NCBI GenBank assembly: GCA_018398765.1
Contig: JAHBMJ010003299.1
Span: 17,792 to 81,791, forward strand
Length of the DNA: 64,000 nt
From: Chromera velia
Taxonomy: Eukaryota > Sar > Chromeraceae
Direction: 5' to 3'
Part shown: in pieces, positions 24,665 through 38,699 of the stretch
Position numbering within the stretch: position 1 is the first letter of the stretch
How the letters are laid out: each line of letters opens with the position of its first letter
Translations under genes and position numbers: made by a program
Notes under the pieces: model-generated
The model's input: only the letters and a program-made list of their open reading frames with translations
Database searches by the model: none
Told to the model about the DNA's origin: nothing

Positions 24665-25640
24665 GAACAGTATGAGTTACGGTAATTTAAGTTACGGTAA
24701 TCCTTCTAGATCTGTAACTCGACTTAATATTTTTTTTTGTCTAATTGCATGTGTGGCCAGTTTTGTAGATGTCAAAGTTTAATGGTCTTTGGCTGCATTA
24801 CCAAACTTTTGCTGCTTTAATGTCATTCCAAATTTTTGCAATTGCAAGGTTTGCCACATTTTCGGGGGATGGTAAGTCTTGACACCGTCTCGTTGCATGA
24901 AAAATTGCTTCCAGTAGCTAAAGCACAACGAAAGACAACGAAAAAGCAAAGAATGTAACACGTTCATTCACTTTTTAAAGCCAGGGGCGGAGATGCGCGA
25001 GCATGGCAGAAAGCAAAGGGTGCTGAGGACCAACACAGTAACTTTCACAAAGCACGGGGTACGTCTGTCCGATCACACTTTCCGAATTGAGCTTTGAGTA
25101 AAGAAGCGAGGGCCGTAAGCTTGCAAGCCAGACTCTGCTGAGACGAGGGGAGACGGCATTTCTCATTAAAGCAAAGTAAAGTTCAAATAAAGATCGTCTA
25201 TTCCTTTTTTACAGTCACGGTGTTGGGTCAGTGTTCACAACAGAAGCTCGGTACTCCAGAACGTTCCCCTTTGCATTGTTTTTGTCCAGCCCCACCTGCA
25301 TTTATGCATGCATGCATGCGTTTCTTTATTTCATATGCATTCAACTTTGTAGCTCCCATGCTGATTCCAAACTCATAAACTGTGTGCAGGGATGCATGAG
25401 CAGGTGAAAGGAAAAAGAGGACAAGGAGCAGAAAAGAGGAGAGGACAGGGCAAAAGAGAAGAGAAGTGCACAGCAGGAAAAAAAAAAAAAAGGAAGAGAG
25501 AAAAGCAAGAGAAGAGAGAGTGAAGAAGCAACAATAAAGGGGAGAGAAGGGAGAAGAAACAAGAGGAGACAAGAGGAAAGGAGAAGAGAAGAGAAGAAAT
25601 GAGAGCAGAAAGCCAAAACCAGACAAACAAATGTTCCAAG
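24665..25640. other. intergenic, AG-rich in its second half
   Basis: No gene is seen. 25400-25610 is a purine-rich low-complexity tract (GAGAAGAGAA type), which gives spurious Leu/Ser/Phe-rich minus-strand frames. TGCATGCATGCATGCG lies at 25305-25320. Confidence 0.5.
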
Positions 25641-25707
25641 GCCATCTATTTTCTAGCGCCATGATCTCTCTCTAACCGGATAGGTTCGGGGTAATGTGCA
25701 TACGAAC

Positions 25708-25751
<44 letters not shown>

Positions 25752-25758
25752 TGCACAC

Positions 25759-26306
25759 CTGGCAGGGCTTCGGGTTGTCTCCGAGGACGGGTTTGATCTT
25801 GCACGTCCCGTCTGGGTTGAACTCGTTGCACGTGCACGCCTCGCACTTGTCTCCGCAGATGCACCCGAAGCTCCCGTCTCCTTGCTGTCCTTCATTGCTG
25901 CACAGGACTTCTCCGGGAGGGTTGTTGCAAGGGCACTTCCCAGGCACAGCCATCGGGTTTCCGTTGGAAGTGCTCCACTCACATGGCTGGTACCCTGCCA
26001 GCTTGTCGACCTGAAAGAGCAACATCACAATATATGTACAAACAAAACATACGTACATTTCTACATACAGACATACTTGCTTACTTACAAACAGTCTCAC
26101 AAACACTCAGCCAGACAGACTATCTGTTTCTTCTTCTCCCTTCTTTTCTTCATGTACATTTAAAAAAAAAAGGCAGACAGATACAACGCCAGCCAGACAG
26201 ACAGCCAGCCAGACAGAAAGACACACAGCCAGCCAGCCAGCCAGCCAGACAGACAGACAGACAGACTATATGTTTCTTCTTCTCCCTTCTTTTCTTCATG
26301 GACACA

Positions 26307-26341
<35 letters not shown>

Positions 26342-26387
26342 CACAGCCAGCCAGCCAGCCAGCCAGTCAGCCAGACAGACAGACAGA

Positions 26388-26418
<31 letters not shown>

Positions 26419-26447
26419 ACATACAGCCAGCCAGCCAGCCAGCCAGC

Positions 26448-26481
<34 letters not shown>

Positions 26482-26598
26482 CCGCTGGTTCCTTGTCAGA
26501 GAATCCACCTAGCTGCAGCAAACGAGAAAGCAGACGAGCAATCAAAAAAATTGAGAGAGCAAGCAAGAAACCAAGCTTTCTTTCTTTCTTTCTTTCTT

Positions 26599-26629
<31 letters not shown>

Positions 26630-26924
26630 TTCTGTCTTGCTCACTCACCTCGTTCGCACAGGAGATCTTTGGTGGGTTGGTGGTTGTGCAGTCGTCACAC
26701 CCCCAGGGGAAGACTCCCTGGATGTTTTCGTTGCCGTACAGACTCGCCTGCAAAAGTGCAACATACACACGTACACAGATACATACATGTTTTGTGTGTG
26801 TGTGTGGGCGTGTGTGCGCGCGCGCGTACGTGTGAGTATGTGTGCGAGAGCGTGTGTCCGCTCGTGCGTGTTGAGAGAGAGAGAGAGAGAGCGGGAGTTT
26901 GTTTGTTTGTTTGCTTGTTTTTTC

Positions 26925-26977
<53 letters not shown>

Positions 26978-29036
26978 AGCGTCTGTGTGGCAATGTCGCT
27001 GTTTTTTCTTTGTGTCTGTGTTTGCATGGCCATCAGTAACTCTCTGGTTTTTCTCATTCCCGTCATGCATGCAAACGTGCCTGGTTGGGTCCAGCGATCC
27101 GCGTCTGTGTCCCACTCCCATCTGCGATATGCACAATTTCATACACCGCATGATACCCGTCGTTCAGGGAAATGTCAACGGTGTCCTCGCCCCTGCCTGC
27201 GAGTGTCGCCTCAGCAAAAGAGAATCCGCAACCGAACGACATTGCAGGCTCTCCTATGCGAACCGCGACGACGAACTGCAAGAACTGGGAAAAGGCAAAC
27301 TGCAGACAGGGCTTGTTGTCGTTCGGACTGGGGCAGTTGTTCCCTGTCCGTTCGAGTGGACACGCGCACTGGAAGTTTGGCAGCGACGGGTTGGTTGTCT
27401 TGCACTTGTCCTTGAACGCAGTCGGCAAATCATCGCACTTGAAGAGAGAGGGACCCTGCGTTCCCGAATCTGCAAATCTGAAATCTGCCCAGAACTCTGT
27501 TGCGGCTGAGGCCGTGCCTGTGTAGACGACGCGAATAATGGAGGCAGAGGGAGGAGTAGGCTCTCCAAAAACCGTTCTGCAGATTTCCGTCCGCGAGCAC
27601 TCCGTCGTGCTGCGCGGACAGGCTGGGGACAGGGGGGTCTGGCACGGGTCTGGACAGTCCTGCTCAGGAGTGAAGAAGCCTTGTGCCTTCAGACAACAGA
27701 GAGTCTCCTTGTTGACCTGCATTCATTCATAGGGGTCCGCACGGAAATTAATCCAACTTTGCAACACACATACACACACACACACACATACACACACACA
27801 CACACATACACACACACACACACACACACAAGAGAGAGAGAGAGAGACAGAGAGAGAAAGAGAGAGAGAAAAGGAGAGAGAGAGGTACATACATACTTAC
27901 AGACATATATGCGTGCATGTATATACTCAGACAGGTGAGTTCGCGCGCATTGCGCGCGGATGCAGTCAACCAGGGCACGTCATCCAGTCAGCTGGACATG
28001 AAGCCGGGTTTGCTTGATGATCGCTGGATTGGTATTCTCGTAGCTCATCAAATCTCTCTCTCAGTCTCTGACTCAGACTCTCAGTCTGCCCGTCTCTCAG
28101 ACTCTCACCGAGTTTCTCAGTCCCGTGCACTCTTTGAGCCTCGCTCTCATTCTCTCAGTTCCTCACTTTGGTTTACGGTCCAGCGAGAGTCTTTCATCTC
28201 TATTTGGGCGGACCTGAATTATGCAAACTCTACAGAAACAACTGGCCCCGAAAGGCATGTACAAACAAAAACGCCGTTTTCCTACATGAAACTGACGGAC
28301 GACGAGAGGAAATGACTGAGGAGGAAAGAACGCACATACCTGGGGGTCTGCAGGATTGCGCACTTTGAAGCACGCATTGTCGCAGACTTCCGAAGGAAAG
28401 TTCTCCCTCGTGCAGTAAGGAATGGAGGAGATGTCTTCAGGGGGGATTTTTCTCACCTGCATACATATGTATACGTGTATGTCGCGTACATTATTATTAA
28501 TATTATACTGTATATGTTGCGTTTGGTGCAGAAAAGTTCTCCCTCGTGCAGGAAGTTAGGAAGAGAGGAGACATCTTCCTCACCTCTCTTGTCACAGACT
28601 CGCAACACGTGCAGCCTGGCGGGCACACTGCTCCAAAGCCTCCGGAAGACAGACAACAGAGGGGAGTCGGGTTGTAGTTCGTGAAGCACAGACCACCTGG
28701 AGGGTCGCATGACACCGTGGGGAAGTTCATCTGAGTGCACTGGGCGGGTTGGGTGAAGAATCCGTCCTCTTGCAGGGCGTTTTTGCTTTTCGTGTCTTTG
28801 TCGAGTTTGAACAGATTCTCGAAGTCGAACTTTTCAAAGTCAAACGAGTCGAGTTTGGGCATGGCACCCGCCAAAGTCGCGGCAAGTTTTCTGATGTTGT
28901 CCTCTTTGAAACCAGAGGAGGAGTCCGGCTCTGAGGCAGACCTCATGGTCGGTTTCGAAGTAGTGGCGATGTATGAAAATGCCAAGAGAACCCCGACCAA
29001 GGAGGCCGCCTTTCTAGGGGCAAACAAGATCTGCAT
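25759..29036 (-). CDS. secreted Cys-rich protein, five exons
   Basis: Five minus-strand exons, all joined in phase 0: 29036-28584, 28456-28340, 27716-27081, 26747-26649 and 26010-25759, about 519 codons. The ATG at 29036 starts a signal peptide (SLVGVLLAFSYIATT). The mature part is Cys-rich. A GFFT-x-x-x-x-C motif appears in exon 1 (DGFFTQPAQC) and again in exon 3 (QGFFTPEQDC). The last exon has EGF-like Cys spacing (CICGDKCEACTCNEF). Introns open GTGAGG, GTATGT, GCACGT (a GC donor), GTGAGT and GTGTGC. Introns 3 and 4 hold CA, TG and CAGA/CAGC microsatellites. The 3' end is not resolved, because a last exon below 25690 could not be told from low-complexity sequence. Probably secreted or surface-bound; family not recognised. 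It is divergent to the gene at 29898. Confidence 0.7.
26165..26640. repeat. CAGA/CAGC and TTTC/TCTG microsatellites
   Basis: An intron of the Cys-rich gene holds mixed (CAGA)n and (CAGC)n arrays at 26165-26482, including a second copy of TATATGTTTCTTCTTCTCCC at 26267. (TTTC)n and (TCTG)n follow at 26577-26635. These arrays create the long Gln/Ser or Cys/Trp frames seen here. Confidence 0.9.
27942..27959. repeat. GC hairpin motif, copy 2
   Basis: CGCGCGC-ATT-GCGCGCGG, a perfect 7-bp stem with a 3-base loop, inside the second intron of the Cys-rich gene. GCGTGCATGT lies 21 bases before it. Confidence 0.7.
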
Positions 29037-29212
29037 GGATAATTTCAGACTGCGTTGCCGTATGCGAGTTGGTTAGCCACGCGCTGTTGCTTGTTCTTCA
29101 GTGCACCTGTGTATGTGTACGGATCGGTGCTTCTCGTTCAAACAGCAGAAGAGATTTGCTATGGTTTCTCCTCACTCTTCAACCACAAGCCTGCATGTTG
29201 GACGAGTGTCCA

Positions 29213-29420
29213 GACATGCATGCCCAGACAAGAGAGAGCGGCCCGTTGGCTTTTATATAGCTCATATGTATACGCACGACGACCACCGCACGATGCACGA
29301 TCGATGCTTGCATGCATGCATGAATTAAGCTATTCAAGCTTGCAGCAATTGCAGTGTTGCAATTAAGTACTTTGACGCATGCAAGCCATGCATGCAGCCG
29401 GCGTGCATGAGCCTGCATGA
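29213..29420. promoter_or_regulatory. TGCATG cluster in a divergent promoter region
   Basis: At least six TGCATG-type cores (near 29216, 29307-29322, 29377, 29387-29395, 29404 and 29413) fall between the start codons of two divergent secreted-protein genes (29036 minus, 29898 plus). In Apicomplexa, TGCATGC is a known cis-element bound by AP2-type factors. Use here is inferred. Confidence 0.45.
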
Positions 29421-29897
29421 CCGAGCTTTTCACCATTTCGACTATAGCTGTCACGTACGTAATTAACAGTCAGTGTGTTGTTCATGAAAAGCCCAACGTA
29501 CAGTGATGACGCGCCGTTGCTTCACTTTGCCGGATCGAAACTGGATGAGACTACATATTCCATCCGTCCACCTGAAGGAGAAAACCTTAGAGCTTGTTGT
29601 TGGATGCCATCATCGTCGCACAGAGCTCGAAAAGGCCGCCTGCCAGTGGTGGTCGGAAGGAGCTAGAGTGAAAGTTGCTTAATTTGTCTTCAAGTTGCCT
29701 GGTTGCGGTTGGTTGCTAGATCAGTGGGTCAGAAGTTGTGAATCTGAAATTGCAGGTATACCGGAAAGGGGTAAAGAGAAGGAGAAGAGCAACAAGGACG
29801 CGGGGAAGCTGAAGGAAAGAAGAAACAGAAAGGATTTTCGCTTTTTCTTTTGACATATCGCCCCATCTATCTTCATCGAACCCCTTCATCTCCCTCG

Positions 29898-33848
<3,951 letters not shown>

Positions 33849-33959
33849 CCGATAGAGAGAGAACTCATTGAGGAGTAGTCATACTGTCAGACTGTAGATT
33901 ACAGTTGATTCATTCGAAAATGGCTGCCATATACTAGGCATGAACTCTTTCTCTCTCTC

Positions 33960-33996
<37 letters not shown>

Positions 33997-35265
33997 ATCT
34001 TTCACACAAGCATTTTGTTTTTTTCAAGTTTTTTTTGTACGTTTAACATATAAATGGGGACTTAATTTTAAAGAACATACGTACCCAATTTGTAACCTAA
34101 ACTTATAGCCTAGCTTATAGCACTAAAACTCAGGCTTAATTTTAATTTAAGGTCATTAAAATTATTATAAATTTAGATTTAGATTTATATTTGGCCTAGT
34201 AGCTTCATGTCAAACGTAATAACCATGATGTTACATTCTTACAATGCTAATCTCAGACTCTCACAATGTTTTTGAATGCATAAATCACCAAATTTTTAGA
34301 TTTAAAAAGTGGGGGGCATTGACTTAAAGTTTGTTTCTAGCGTCTAGCGACTTTAGCCTGTTCTTCTTCCGCCTTTTCCTTTTGTCCTAGTGAAGAAAAA
34401 ATTCAATTTGCGTTCTTTGTGAAATACAAGCTAGGCGTATTAAAGGTAGTATGCTTAGGTATCATAGAGTATTATAGAAAATTTCTAGGAATTTCTTTAT
34501 ATATAAGTGATGAGTGATAAGTGATTTAGTGGTACCCTAGAGCACTGTCGCCGTTTTGTGTTATAGAGGTCGCCCCCGCAAACGGCAGGGGGGTGTACCT
34601 CATCGCTGAGGCTCAGACCACACTCCGTGGCCTGCTTGGTTTCCCAGGCCACTAACAAACAGCAATGTATCTAGCAATGTATACAAAATTCAAGTTATGG
34701 CTTAACAAGATTTGACTTAATTCATTTGTGAGGGGTCAATCCTGATGGAATAAAGGCCATTATAAAGCTTTAAAGTATATGCCGGGGGTTTATAGTGTGA
34801 ACCAGTTTGATTTTTGACTCATTGAAAGACTCTGTGTACGTTTAATCAATGTGTCAACTTGAAATGTGACAACGTATGTTCTCAGGCGTGACACGCGTCC
34901 CTCTTTCTTATACTCTCTGGTCGGATTTCGTGTTTTCTTTTTCTAGTTCTTTTTAGTTCTTATGTACCTCCTTGGCGAGCGAGACGAGAAAGACGCACAA
35001 AAAAGTGAAATGATTTTGTCTCGAGCGTGCGTCACGCCATTCCCCTTCCTCTGCTACAGCTTCCCCATTGCTGAAAGGACTTCACAGTCGCTTTTTTTTT
35101 AACCACAGTCTTTGCTGCTTCCTTCAAGTTTCTCTAATCGTGCGTTTTTAAAGGTGTGCAATGCGCGAGATTCATTTCAAGTCAGAAGGTTGCATGGTCT
35201 CTCTCAAGCGCCAGCTGCATGTCTTTGCCTCCAACCAACAGTGCTCTTTCTCACCTTTCTCATAT
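33849..35265. other. AT-rich intergenic region
   Basis: No protein gene is seen. A (TC)n run lies at 33950-33992; 34020-34900 is AT-rich. A GC-rich island at 34566-34652 stands out and is listed separately. Confidence 0.55.
34566..34652 (+). ncRNA. candidate structured RNA, three hairpins
   Basis: Within 87 bases are three perfect inverted repeats: CCCCC with GGGGG around GCAAACGGCA, CCTCA-TCGC-TGAGG, and GTGGCCTG with CAGGCCAC around a 10-base loop (34627-34652). GGTC before the first and GACC after the second could close a multibranch. The island is GC-rich inside AT-rich DNA. No known RNA family was recognised, and the strand is a guess, since the stems pair on either strand. Confidence 0.35.
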
Positions 35266-36882
35266 TCAGTTGAGGCTGTCAGGATCTACGTCCATCTCAG
35301 GGCCTGACGTGGACGAAGACGGGGTGGGTATCCACCGTGAGTTCATGTAGCAAGTGCCCCCCGTTTTCTTTTGAATGATCTCACCTTTGTTGGATGCAAA
35401 GTGCTTCAAAAGAGACGTTCTCTGCCGATCGGGCACGGCCGAAATGTCAACGCAGTGACTGCATGGCTGGTTGCAGATAGCGGACTCTCTGAACTTGCTT
35501 ACAAATGATTTCACCTTTGCCACTGCTCTCTCTGAAACAACGGGGCCCTTTTTCAGGTTGGTGAGCCCTTCCGTGTGACCGCCCTTCTTTCTGGTCAGAA
35601 GCCCACCTCCAGTAGACTGGAAGAGCAGGGCTCTCGTGAAACCGTTGTCTTTCTCGATGATGCATTGTTTCATGTCCGGGTCCACCTCTGTGCCGATCTT
35701 GATCACCATGGTGACTGACCCCCCGCACTGGTCCCAAAACACGGCAGCGTTGGAAAGGAACTGCTCGGCACGCTCCTTTGAGACGATGGCCTCTGGGCCG
35801 CTGCTCTTCTCGGCAATCCACGCCTTCATGGCATGGAAAGCTGCTGCACCGGCCTTGCGTTGCTCTGCAAGTTTGTCAATCCCCGATCTCATCGCCTCGC
35901 AAACGGTCAAACCGACCTCTCCGGCAAACCAGGCGATGGTGTCGGAAACGGGCGCTGCCCATGTCATGACCATCTGTGCAGCCACTTTCCCTGCATCGGC
36001 AATTGCAATGCCAATCCCCACCCCGTTAAACGCTGCGGCGGCGACGTTGGTCACTCGGTCGAACACGGTGAAGAACTTATCGACCTTCCCCGGGAAGACA
36101 ACCCCGAATTGCTCGCCAAGGCTACCCTTCTGCGTCTTGGATGCAAACTCGACGTCAATGTCGCGGTAGCTGATTGATGAGCGATCTGCGCAGTTGGCTG
36201 CTGAAAACGTGTGATCGTAGAAGGCTCTGAGTCGGATGATCTCGGCCTCGGCCCGGCCCTGCAGGTTCGGGCAGAGGTGGCCGAGGTAAGATTCAAGCTC
36301 ACCTTTTTTTGTCTTGAAGTCGTCGCTGTGCTCGACGTGGTACTGGTAAGCCATAGCTGCGAGGCCGACACAGAGGCCGAAAACCGCTATGCCCAGCACA
36401 ACTGCTGCCCCCACCGGCCCGGTGGCAGCCGCGACGCCTGCAAAACCTGCAATGGCGATGCCGATGTTCACCCACGCCGCGGTGTCACCCAGGACAGACG
36501 CGACTCGGGAAACCGTTCGGACACTTTTGGTAGTGGCCTCGTCCACGTACTTCTTGGAAATTGATTCGCACCTGTAGTACGTGTTTCTGAAATTCTCCTC
36601 GAGCTTATTGACGGCGTCGTTGCCCTTTCGCTTCAGAATGTTCAGTTTCGCGGAGTCGGCATCTTCGCATTCCGCGGGGTTATACGCATCGACCGTGACA
36701 ATCGGCACGTCGTCTGTTTCCTCGCCTGTCGAAAGATCTCGTGTAGTTTCTGAGAATTGAAGGAAGGAAACAGGAACTCGCGAGCGCCGAATGGAAAGCA
36801 TCTCCGATCTACAGCGCTCCATGAACACAAAAAGCAAGAGAAACCCCAGCATGGTTGGAGCAACGGTCCCAAGAGCTCTCAT
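35266..36882 (-). CDS. intronless secreted protein with long hydrophobic segments
   Basis: A single open frame of 538 codons, ATG to TGA. Residues 1-26 form a signal peptide (MLGFLLLFVF core, then ERCRS). About residues 133-180 are a long Gly/Ala-rich hydrophobic stretch (WVNIGIAIAGFAGVAAATG, then VLGIAVFGLCVGLAAMA), long enough for a membrane hairpin. A second, weaker Gly/Ala-rich stretch lies near 276-330. The C-terminal half is mixed and has a Cys cluster (CNQPCSHCVDI). The tail is Ser/Pro-rich. Function unknown; the layout suggests a secreted or membrane-inserting protein, but no family was recognised. It stands alone, with a TGCATGCA cluster and a GC hairpin about 200-290 bases upstream. 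Confidence 0.8.
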   Translation of the reverse strand: MRALGTVAPTMLGFLLLFVFMERCRSEMLSIRRSRVPVSFLQFSETTRDLSTGEETDDVPIVTVDAYNPAECEDADSAKLNILKRKGNDAVNKLEENFRNTYYRCESISKKYVDEATTKSVRTVSRVASVLGDTAAWVNIGIAIAGFAGVAAATGPVGAAVVLGIAVFGLCVGLAAMAYQYHVEHSDDFKTKKGELESYLGHLCPNLQGRAEAEIIRLRAFYDHTFSAANCADRSSISYRDIDVEFASKTQKGSLGEQFGVVFPGKVDKFFTVFDRVTNVAAAAFNGVGIGIAIADAGKVAAQMVMTWAAPVSDTIAWFAGEVGLTVCEAMRSGIDKLAEQRKAGAAAFHAMKAWIAEKSSGPEAIVSKERAEQFLSNAAVFWDQCGGSVTMVIKIGTEVDPDMKQCIIEKDNGFTRALLFQSTGGGLLTRKKGGHTEGLTNLKKGPVVSERAVAKVKSFVSKFRESAICNQPCSHCVDISAVPDRQRTSLLKHFASNKGEIIQKKTGGTCYMNSRWIPTPSSSTSGPEMDVDPDSLN

Positions 36883-37077
36883 CTGTTCTTTGACAAGTCT
36901 GGTGCACAGCGGGACTGTGAAGCAACTCCGACTGTCAGTGGCGCCTCAAAAGTGGACCCCCGTGATAAACTTCCGTCAGACCGACGGCGGAGACAATTGT
37001 CTTCGCAACTCACAACCCAGAAGAAATGTATCCTGTACGTGCATTTTCTTGCATCGTATCGGTATATATATTCAAGC

Positions 37078-37176
37078 TATATGCATGCATGTGCATGTAA
37101 ATTCAAAAAAAAAATCTTGCATATATCTTGCATGCATACACGATCGTGCATGCGTCTACGCGCGCTTTGCGCGCGG
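37078..37176. promoter_or_regulatory. TGCATGCA cluster with GC hairpin copy 3
   Basis: ATGCATGCATGTGCATG near 37081, TTGCATGCAT near 37128 and GTGCATGCGT near 37147 precede the hairpin CGCGCGC-TTT-GCGCGCGG (37159-37176). The block lies about 200-295 bases upstream of the minus-strand ATG at 36882. Confidence 0.45.
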
Positions 37177-37284
37177 CATCGCAGATGGTCGTGCATATGT
37201 TGCACACACTTGGGCCTCCGACCCCAACGGACAAAATTAGAGATGCTTACAGCTCTTACCATACACCTTGCGGGACAAAATTAA

Positions 37285-38690
37285 TGCATATCATATTCAG
37301 GGAGCATGTCTTCAAAACAGTCATCGGCGACTCATCGTTACCTTTACCAGGTCCTTTAGCTAGCTTATGATTCTGTTATGAAATCCTAGTAAGAGTAGTC
37401 TAATAAAAAGTTAGCAAATAATTTCCGTCATATGTATATATGACTCTATTTATTTTCGTAATCATTCACAATCTTATCAATCAAATCTCCTATAGTAGTT
37501 TAGGAGCGCTCTAATTTTTTTTCTTTTGTTTTAAGACCTAATACAAGGCCAGTGGGACCTAACTAGTTAATATATGTCTTCACTAGCTGAGTCTTCTTAG
37601 GCAGCTTTGTCCAACACCGCCCTTTAATTTCAGTTTCTTTCACAAACTCAAACTTTCATTTTTTAAAAAGAAAAATGTGCATTAGCTTTGTCTAACTGGG
37701 TAGTAGCATGCAAAGTTTGAGTTTCCAAAACTTCTTCTCTGCCTAGTTCTCTGCCGACTCGCCTGCCGTAACCCGCCCCGCGGAACTTGCTTATGCCTAC
37801 CTCTGCACTTACCTGCATGTGCTCAAATACGTACAAAGCTCTCCCCACTGTCTCCCTTTCAGATTTCAATTTCTCCTGCTTTCTCAAAATCTCTCCTCTG
37901 CGACTTGCTCACTCTAACCTAAGCCCGTCCGTTTCTGCCTGCCTGCCTGCATGCGTTTCCACACAGACCCCTCACCTCCTCTCCCCCTTCTCAAACTTTC
38001 TTCCCCCCAACCTTCAATCAGACCGCCAACGGCCCAAAGAAGAAGAAGAAGAGGTGCACGCCGCCGCCAAAAAGCACTGGTACAACTGTAAACACGAGGA
38101 GAGCACAAGGAAGAAAGGAAACTTTAAGAAGGAAGGAAGGGAAGAAGGAAGGAGAGAAGGAAACAAGGAAAGAAGAAAAGAAGGAAAGAAGGAAGAAAGG
38201 AAGTAAGGAAAGAAGAAAAGAAAGAAGGAAGGAAGGAAAGAAGAAAGGAAGGAAGGAAGGGAGAGGAGGAAGGCAGAGGAGGAAGAAAGTTACTGAATGA
38301 AAGCGATAATGAATAAACGCAACTCCAAGGAAAGCCCCAGTGGAAAATGTTACCCTGATGAGTGTGAGGAAAAACGCCTCTCGAGAGACTTCCACAGAAA
38401 CAAACAAGAATGAAGACACCGAAAGAAAAACTAACAGCCATCTCTGTCTGAAGGTGCAAGTAAACCCAAGCCCTGGGCAGTCATACAGTCATGCACCAAA
38501 AGGGACAGGACACGAAGGGCCAAAAAAACAGCCAAAAAGACTTATACGAAGCATGCTATTCAAAGCACAGAGAGGAGAAGACATAAAAAAAACAAAACAA
38601 ATAAAAAGAGAAAGAAACAAAGAAAGAAAGAAAGAAAGGAACCAGAAGAAGGAAGAAAAGTTAGAGGAACCCAACCCCGGCCGCCCCTTT
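37285..38690. other. intergenic, AT-rich then GGAA-rich
   Basis: No gene is supported. 37370-37640 is AT-rich; 38110-38290 is a GGAA/GAAG low-complexity tract; 38600-38660 is A/G-rich. Frames crossing these tracts are Lys/Glu or Ser/Phe artefacts. Confidence 0.5.
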
Positions 38691-38699
38691 CATTCTTTC

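Noticed and set aside
25983-27509. 508-codon plus-strand frame
   Set aside because: It consists largely of CAGA/CAGC and TG/GA repeats and lies antisense to the spliced exons of the Cys-rich gene, which have matched phases and splice sites.
34566-34652. U1 snRNA
   Set aside because: A loose likeness (GGCAGGGG, GGTTTCCCAGG) was seen, but the 5' ACTTACCT end and the Sm site are missing.
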